Of a stretch of DNA of 9,218 nucleotides, positions 5,253 to 9,218 are shown piece after piece. This stretch comes from Pseudomonadota bacterium. GTDB lineage: Bacteria; Pseudomonadota; Gammaproteobacteria; Burkholderiales; Burkholderiaceae_F. Position numbers and translations under genes: made by a program. A model generated the notes under the pieces. It ran no database searches, was not told the origin of the DNA, and saw only the letters and a list, made by a program, of their open reading frames with translations. The stretch spans positions 1-9,218 of the forward strand of contig JAEZVV010000084.1 of assembly GCA_023443095.1 (NCBI GenBank), given 5' to 3'. Every line of letters starts with the position of its first letter. Position 1 is the first letter of the stretch.

Positions 5253-6250
5253 GCCAGTTCTCCTTTGGGGTCGCGCGCAAGCAACTCTTCGAGCGCGGCC
5301 TGTGGCGTGAGCAAGCCCTCGAGCACCGCGCACACGCCGGCGGTGATCGGCATCTCGACCCCCGCCTGCCGCGCCCGCTCCAGCACGGCCGGCGCCGTTC
5401 GTACGCCTTCGGCAACGTGGCCGAGTTCGGCCAGCGCCTGCGCCAGCGCCACGCCGCGGCCCAGCTTCAGACCGACGCTGCGGTTGCGCGAGAGTTCGCC
5501 GGTGCAGGTGAGCAACAGGTCGCCGACGCCGGTAAGGCCCATGAAAGTCTCGGGGCGGGCGCCCAGCGCCACGCCCAGGCGGGTGATCTCGGCCAGGCCG
5601 CGGGTGATCAGGGCGGCGCGGGCATTGGCGCCCAGCTCAAGCGAATCGGAAATGCCGGTGGCGATCGCCAGCACGTTTTTCACCGCGCCCCCGACCTCGA
5701 CCCCGATCACGTCGGCGCTCGAATACACGCGCAGGGCGCCGGCGTGGAGAGCCTGGGTGACGGTGGTGCAAAAGCCGGAGAAGCCGGCCACGGTCAGGGC
5801 CGTGGGCAGACCGCGCGCCACTTCCAGGGCAAAACTCGGGCCCGACAGCGGCCCGGCGCGGTTGCGCAGGAAATCGTCGCCAAGCTCGGCCGCCACCACC
5901 TGATGCGGCAGATCGCCTGACTCGCGCTCGAAACCCTTGCACAGCCAGGTGACCGGGGCACGGCTGCCGTGTTCGCGAGCGGCGCGGGCCATCGCGCGCA
6001 GGGCGGCGGTAGGGGTGGCGATGACCAGCAGGCCGCCCTCGGCGTGAGCCAGGGCCGCCGAGAGCTCGGACGAAATCGAAAGGGATGCGGGCAGGGCGAT
6101 GCCGGGCAGGTAACGCTCGTTGCAGCGGGTCTGGCGCAGGCGAGTCGCCTGCGCGGGATCGCGCGCCCACAGGCAGACGGCGTGGCGCGCCGCGGCGGCG
6201 CAGGCGATCGCGGTGCCCCACGCGCCTGCGCCGAGCACCGTGATCTTCAT
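5249..6250 (-). CDS. gpsA: NAD(P)+-dependent glycerol-3-phosphate dehydrogenase
   Basis: This cytoplasmic enzyme reduces dihydroxyacetone phosphate to sn-glycerol 3-phosphate, the backbone for phospholipid synthesis. The 333-residue length is typical. The N-terminal NAD(P) motif is GAGAWGT (7-13). WARDPAQ (28-34), the NERYLPG segment (44-50), CKGFE (104-108) and LSGPSFA (135-141) follow in the usual order. GGAVKNVLAIATG (187-199) carries the catalytic lysine K191, and NARAALITRGL and FMGLTGVGDLLLTCTGELSRN mark the C-terminal helical domain. The ATG at 6250 follows the secB stop by 8 nt, with AAGG (6257-6260) as Shine-Dalgarno overlapping that stop codon. The gene's own stop overlaps the LOG start by 4 bp. 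secB-gpsA adjacency is common in proteobacteria. Confidence 0.97.
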   Translation of the reverse strand: MKITVLGAGAWGTAIACAAAARHAVCLWARDPAQATRLRQTRCNERYLPGIALPASLSISSELSAALAHAEGGLLVIATPTAALRAMARAAREHGSRAPVTWLCKGFERESGDLPHQVVAAELGDDFLRNRAGPLSGPSFALEVARGLPTALTVAGFSGFCTTVTQALHAGALRVYSSADVIGVEVGGAVKNVLAIATGISDSLELGANARAALITRGLAEITRLGVALGARPETFMGLTGVGDLLLTCTGELSRNRSVGLKLGRGVALAQALAELGHVAEGVRTAPAVLERARQAGVEMPITAGVCAVLEGLLTPQAALEELLARDPKGELA

Positions 6251-6258
6251 GCCCAGCC

Positions 6259-6747
6259 TTAGTTGAGCGTGGGGCTGGCGGCGCCGGCGGCCTGGGCCTG
6301 CTGAGCGGCCAGACGCTGCTGGTAGAAGGCTTCGAAGTTGACTTCGGCCAGATGGACCGGCGGCATGCCGGTGCGCGACAGCAGGTCGCTCACGTTCGAG
6401 CGCAGGTAGGGGTAGATGATGCCCGGGCAGACGATGCCGGTGATGGGCTCGATCTGCTCGGCCGGGATGTTGCGGATCTCGAAGATGCCGGCTTCCTTGG
6501 CTTCGACCAGGAACAGGACCTTGTCCTTGATGCGGGCGGTGACGGTGGCGCGCACCACGACCTCGTGCATGCCGTCCTGAGCCAGCGGGTTGTGCGCGAC
6601 TTCGAGCTGGATGTCGATCGTCGGCGCGTCGGCTTCCAGGAAGATCTGCGGCGCATTGGGCATCTCGAGCGACGCGTCCTTCAGGTACATGCGTTGGAGC
6701 TGGAACAGGGGCTGTGCCGCCTCGGCGGCGGTATTGGTCTCGGCCAT
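6259..6747 (-). CDS. secB: Protein-export chaperone SecB
   Basis: SecB is a cytoplasmic tetrameric chaperone that keeps precursor proteins unfolded and passes them to SecA at the Sec translocon. The 162 residues compare with about 155 in E. coli. Recognisable blocks are FQLQRMYLKDASLEMPNAP near residues 15-33, the VVVRATVTARI strand region, EAKEAGIFEIRNI, and the highly conserved CPGIIYPYLRSNVSDLLSRTG followed by PPVHLAEVNFEAFYQQRL. The C-terminus is a short Ala/Gln-rich tail. The start ATG at 6747 has only a weak Shine-Dalgarno. It lies 36 nt after grxC and 8 nt before gpsA, consistent with one operon. SecB occurs mainly in proteobacteria, which supports the taxonomic call. Confidence 0.97.
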   Translation of the reverse strand: MAETNTAAEAAQPLFQLQRMYLKDASLEMPNAPQIFLEADAPTIDIQLEVAHNPLAQDGMHEVVVRATVTARIKDKVLFLVEAKEAGIFEIRNIPAEQIEPITGIVCPGIIYPYLRSNVSDLLSRTGMPPVHLAEVNFEAFYQQRLAAQQAQAAGAASPTLN

Positions 6748-6783
6748 GGTGACTTTCAGTGAAGCCGGCGGCGCCGGCGCGGT

Positions 6784-7044
6784 TCAGGAATTGAGGAGCG
6801 GAAGCAGCTTGCCGGCGTCGTCGAGCGCCTTGAGGTCGTCAAAGCCGCCCACGTGGGTCTCGCCCACATAGATTTGCGGCACGGTGCGGCGGCCGGTCTT
6901 GGCGATCATGACATCCCTGAGCGCGGGGTCGGCGTCGATCAGGATCTTTTCGATTTCGGTCACGCCCCGGCTCTTCAGCAGCATTTCGGCGCGGGTGCAG
7001 TAGGGGCAGACGCGGGTGCTGTACATCACGACTTTGGCAGTCAC
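6784..7044 (-). CDS. grxC: Glutaredoxin 3 (GrxC type)
   Basis: This small cytoplasmic thiol-disulfide oxidoreductase is reduced by glutathione. The 86 residues are the classical glutaredoxin length. The dithiol active site is C13-P-Y-C16 in STRVCPYCTRA. TVPQIYVG (54-61) contains the cis-proline P56, and GGFDD (66-70) is the glutathione-binding turn. I chose the GTG at 7044 because it is preceded by GGAGG (7050-7054) with a 5-nt spacer and gives the canonical length; longer in-frame extensions enter the rhodanese gene in the wrong frame. It begins 20 nt after the rhodanese stop and lies upstream of secB, an arrangement common in beta- and gammaproteobacteria. Confidence 0.95.
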   Translation of the reverse strand: MTAKVVMYSTRVCPYCTRAEMLLKSRGVTEIEKILIDADPALRDVMIAKTGRRTVPQIYVGETHVGGFDDLKALDDAGKLLPLLNS

Positions 7045-7064
7045 GGTTTCCTCCAGCGACAAAA

Positions 7065-7466
7065 TCAGCGAACCGGCAGGCCGGCTTCGCGCCAGGCGGC
7101 GATGCCGCCGGACAAGACGTAGACCTCGCCGTAACCCATGCCGCGCAGCAGGGCGGCGGGGCCGGCGGCGCGGGCGCCGGTGGCGCACACGATGATCACC
7201 GGCTTGTCCTTCTTGATCTCGCCCATGCGGTCCTTCAGCGCCGCCGCCGGAATGTTCTTGGCGTTGGCGAGCGAGCCGGTCTTGAACTCCTCGGGCGTGC
7301 GCACGTCGACGACCTGGGCGTTCTTGTTGTTGAGCAGCTGGGTCGCCTGCAGGGTGGTGAGCGCCGGCCCGCCAGCGCGGTTGCGCACCATGGGCCACAG
7401 CAGCATGCCGCCGGAAATGAGGGCGATGGCGATCAGGAGAAGATTGTCGGTCAAGAACTGAAGCAC
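7065..7466 (-). CDS. Membrane-anchored rhodanese-like domain protein
   Basis: The 133-residue protein has an N-terminal transmembrane segment (about residues 7-26, NLLLIAIALISGGMLLWP) followed by a single rhodanese domain. VVDVRTPEEF (52-61) is the CDC25/rhodanese structural motif, and C94 in IIVCATGARA is the catalytic cysteine that would carry a persulfide. GYGEVYVLSGGIAAWREAGLP is the standard domain end. Such proteins transfer sulfane sulfur or act in thiol redox; the acceptor is unknown. The start is GTG at 7466 with a modest upstream purine stretch. It is the first gene of the operon leading to grxC, secB, gpsA and the LOG gene, so thiol chemistry links it to the glutaredoxin next door. 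Confidence 0.9.
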   Translation of the reverse strand: MLQFLTDNLLLIAIALISGGMLLWPMVRNRAGGPALTTLQATQLLNNKNAQVVDVRTPEEFKTGSLANAKNIPAAALKDRMGEIKKDKPVIIVCATGARAAGPAALLRGMGYGEVYVLSGGIAAWREAGLPVR

Positions 7467-7577
7467 GGGTATTCCGCGCAGCGAGCGCGGCCGGATGGCG
7501 GGAATCGTCGGATTATAGAATGCGCCATCAACCCAGGCCGCTCATCAAGTGCGGCCGCTCACCTGCCCCCGACCGCC
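7467..7577. promoter_or_regulatory. Divergent promoter region between the rhodanese operon and gpmA
   Basis: Both divergent units must be transcribed from this 111-bp gap. On the minus strand a perfect TATAAT (7512-7517) lies about 46 nt from the rhodanese GTG and is the best -10 candidate. No good -35 sits 16-18 bp upstream; TTGATG at 7526-7531 is too close and the one at 7543-7548 is too far. A 9-bp direct repeat GGCCGCTCA (7536-7544 and 7553-7561) lies on the gpmA side. gpmA itself has no clear Shine-Dalgarno. Confidence 0.4.
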
Positions 7578-8327
7578 ATGCACAAGCTCGTCCTCATGCG
7601 CCACGGTGAAAGCCAGTGGAACCTCGACAACCGATTCACCGGCTGGACCGACGTCGACCTGACCGAACGCGGCCGCGACGAGGCCCGTGCCGCCGGCGAA
7701 CTGCTCAAGCGCGAAGGCTACGAGTTCGACATCGCCTATACCTCGGTCCTGAAGCGCGCCATCCGCACCCTGTGGATCACGCTCGACTCGCTCGACCAGA
7801 TGTACCTGCCGGTGGTGCACAACTGGCGCCTCAACGAGCGCCACTACGGCGCGCTGCAAGGCCTCAACAAGGCCGAAACTGCCGCCCAGTACGGCGAGGA
7901 TCAGGTGCTGGTGTGGCGGCGCGCCTACGCGATCGCGCCCGAACCGCTTGCCCCCAGCGACCCCCGCTGGGCCGGCAACGACCCGCGCTACAAGCACCTG
8001 AAGCCGGAGGAGATCCCCGCCACCGAGTGCCTCAAGGACACGGTCGCCCGCGTCGTTCCGTTCTGGAACGACTCGATCGCGCCCGCCCTGTCGCGCGGCC
8101 GCCGCGTGCTGGTCACCGCCCACGGCAACTCCCTGCGGGCGCTGATCAAGCACCTCGACGGCATCGGCGACGAGGAGATCGTCGGCCTCAACATCCCGAC
8201 CGCCCGCCCCTTGGTCTACGAGCTCGACGACAACTTGAAGCCGATCCGCCACTACTACCTCGGCGACCAGGACGAAATCGCCCGCGCCATGGCGGCCGTC
8301 GCCGCCCAGGGCAAGGCCAAGGCCTGA
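7578..8327 (+). CDS. gpmA: 2,3-bisphosphoglycerate-dependent phosphoglycerate mutase
   Basis: This glycolytic enzyme interconverts 3- and 2-phosphoglycerate through a phosphohistidine intermediate. The 249 residues are the normal length. R8-H9-G10-E11 (LMRHGESQWN) carries the phosphorylated H9. FTGWTDVDLTERG (20-32), R60 in SVLKRAIRT, E87 in RLNERHYGALQG, and H182 in TAHGNSLRAL complete the active site. NIPTARPLVYELD is the typical late segment. The last residues (AAQGKAKA) are a variable tail. It is transcribed away from the rhodanese operon, and the EnvC-like gene follows 19 nt downstream, probably as one unit. Confidence 0.97.
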   Translation: MHKLVLMRHGESQWNLDNRFTGWTDVDLTERGRDEARAAGELLKREGYEFDIAYTSVLKRAIRTLWITLDSLDQMYLPVVHNWRLNERHYGALQGLNKAETAAQYGEDQVLVWRRAYAIAPEPLAPSDPRWAGNDPRYKHLKPEEIPATECLKDTVARVVPFWNDSIAPALSRGRRVLVTAHGNSLRALIKHLDGIGDEEIVGLNIPTARPLVYELDDNLKPIRHYYLGDQDEIARAMAAVAAQGKAKA

Positions 8328-8346
8328 GCCCGGGAGCGACGAACCC

Positions 8347-9218
8347 GTGGTGAAGCCAGCTTGGCCGGCGGCCCTCGCCGCCGCCCTTGCCTGTTTGTGG
8401 CTGGCGGCCGGAGGCGCGCAGGCGCAGGACCGCAAGGCCAAGCCCCCGGCCAAGACCAAGTCCCAGGCGCCGGCGGCCACGCCGGCGCGCCAGAAGGCCT
8501 TGCAGTCGGAGCACAAGACGCTTCAGCAGAAGCTCGGTCAGCTCAAGCGCCAGCTGGCCGCGACCGAAGCCTCGCAGACCGAGGCCGCCGACGCTCTGGC
8601 CGAGTCCGAAGCGGCGATTTCCAACGCCAACCGCCGCCTGCGCGAGCTCGCGGGCGAGCGTCGCCGGATCGAGGAGCAGTTGGCCGTCCTGGCCGAGCGC
8701 AACCGCGCTGTCGGCGGCCAGCTCTCGGCCGAGGAACGCGAACTCGCCGCCCTGGTGCGCGCCCAGTTCCTGGCCGGCCAGCGCGAACCCTGGCAGTTGC
8801 TGCTCGAAGGCGCTAACCCCAACGAAACCGCGCGCGACCTGGCGGCGTATTCCTACTTGGCCCGTTCGCGCAGCCGCCTGATCGGCCAGCTCGAGAACCG
8901 TCGCGCCGAAATCGAGACCCTCTCGGCCGAAACCCGGTCGCGCCAGGACGAACTCGAAGCGGTCGTGCTCGACGAGGAGAAAGGCCGCCGCCAGCTTCTC
9001 GCCGAACAGGGTTCGCGCAAGAAGACCCTCGCCCGCCTGGAAAAGCAGATCGCCAGCCAGCGGGCCTCGATCGGCAAGCTCGAACGCGACGAAAAGCGCC
9101 TCAGCAGCCTGGTCGAGCGGATTGAGAAGCTGCTCGCCGAGCAGCAGCGCCAGGCGCGTGCGCGAGCAAAACGCACGCCGCCGCCCAAGGCGCAGGCCAA
9201 GGCCGCGCCCAGCGCGCC
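8347..9218 (+). CDS. EnvC-like murein hydrolase activator (coiled-coil part; 3' end outside window)
   Basis: The proposed start is GTG at 8347, with GGGAG (8332-8336) 10 nt upstream; the next codon is also GTG. Residues 1-26 form a Sec signal peptide (KP, a hydrophobic core, then AQA|QD). A Lys/Pro/Ala-rich linker (about 29-50) leads into long charged coiled coils at about 52-145 and 178-275. These flank a less charged segment, REPWQLLLEGANPNETARDL, followed by AAYSYLARSRSRLI, which matches the hinge of EnvC proteins (LL....P....R.L.YY.YLARAR). The visible 290 residues end in a basic Lys/Pro/Ala linker. A C-terminal LytM/M23 domain is expected beyond the window but not seen. EnvC proteins act in the periplasm to activate amidases for septal peptidoglycan splitting. 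The gpmA-envC order is widespread in betaproteobacteria. A chance long coiled-coil protein is the alternative. Confidence 0.82.
   Translation, partial: MVKPAWPAALAAALACLWLAAGGAQAQDRKAKPPAKTKSQAPAATPARQKALQSEHKTLQQKLGQLKRQLAATEASQTEAADALAESEAAISNANRRLRELAGERRRIEEQLAVLAERNRAVGGQLSAEERELAALVRAQFLAGQREPWQLLLEGANPNETARDLAAYSYLARSRSRLIGQLENRRAEIETLSAETRSRQDELEAVVLDEEKGRRQLLAEQGSRKKTLARLEKQIASQRASIGKLERDEKRLSSLVERIEKLLAEQQRQARARAKRTPPPKAQAKAAPSA

Noticed and set aside
5253..5333. N-terminal extension of the LOG protein upstream of 5252
   Set aside because: The extension lies inside gpsA and is Arg-rich. The ATG at 5252 has a strong Shine-Dalgarno and gives the family length.
7045..7398. Extended glutaredoxin of about 204 residues
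   Set aside because: The extra N-terminus is an out-of-frame reading of the rhodanese gene. The GTG at 7044 with GGAGG gives the standard glutaredoxin.
7545..8516. Minus-strand open frame of 323 codons across gpmA
   Set aside because: Antisense shadow of gpmA. It crosses the promoter region and has no motif of its own.
1..9218. CRISPR array, tRNA or rRNA, toxin-antitoxin pair, phage genes
   Set aside because: No regularly spaced repeats, cloverleaf or rRNA-like sequence was seen, and no paired small ORFs with such features.

Overview
This 9.2-kb window comes from a GC-rich proteobacterial chromosome, most likely a betaproteobacterium of the Rhodocyclales/Burkholderiales type. The assignment rests on gene content and order (rhodanese, grxC, secB and gpsA on one strand, divergent from gpmA and an EnvC-like gene) and on strong G/C third-position bias. 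No species can be named from the sequence alone.

Layout. (1) Positions 1-1019 (minus) hold the N-terminal 339 residues of a Tat-exported flavoprotein of the fumarate reductase/flavocytochrome c type; its C-terminus is outside the window. (2) Positions 1020-3270 are a visibly less GC-rich, gene-poor islet. It holds a broken GNAT acetyltransferase remnant, a small membrane-protein gene with one clean frameshift, a short fossil resembling the start of an IS110-type transposase, an intact orphan membrane-protein gene, and a long tract with several hairpins and short repeats. (3) Positions 3223-3250 hold a good intrinsic terminator, followed on the minus strand by metY-type O-acetylhomoserine sulfhydrylase (3273-4553). 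A striking 22-bp perfect palindrome lies between metY and the gene upstream of it. (4) Positions 4656-7466 hold a compact minus-strand operon, in transcription order rhodanese, grxC, secB, gpsA and a LOG-family phosphoribohydrolase, with short gaps and one 4-bp ATGA overlap. (5) Divergently from 7578 come gpmA and an EnvC-like murein hydrolase activator that runs off the right edge.

How the genes fit together. The right half is housekeeping: sulfur and redox handling (rhodanese, glutaredoxin), protein export (SecB), phospholipid precursor synthesis (GpsA), nucleotide salvage (LOG), glycolysis (GpmA) and cell-wall splitting (EnvC-like). MetY supplies homocysteine and appears to be a separate transcription unit with its own leader and terminator. 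The islet between metY and the flavoprotein looks like a decay or insertion zone.

I did not find a convincing new multi-gene system here. The observations most worth following are the palindrome before metY, the frameshifted membrane gene, the flavoprotein's apparent lack of two fumarate reductase catalytic residues, and the transposase fossil.
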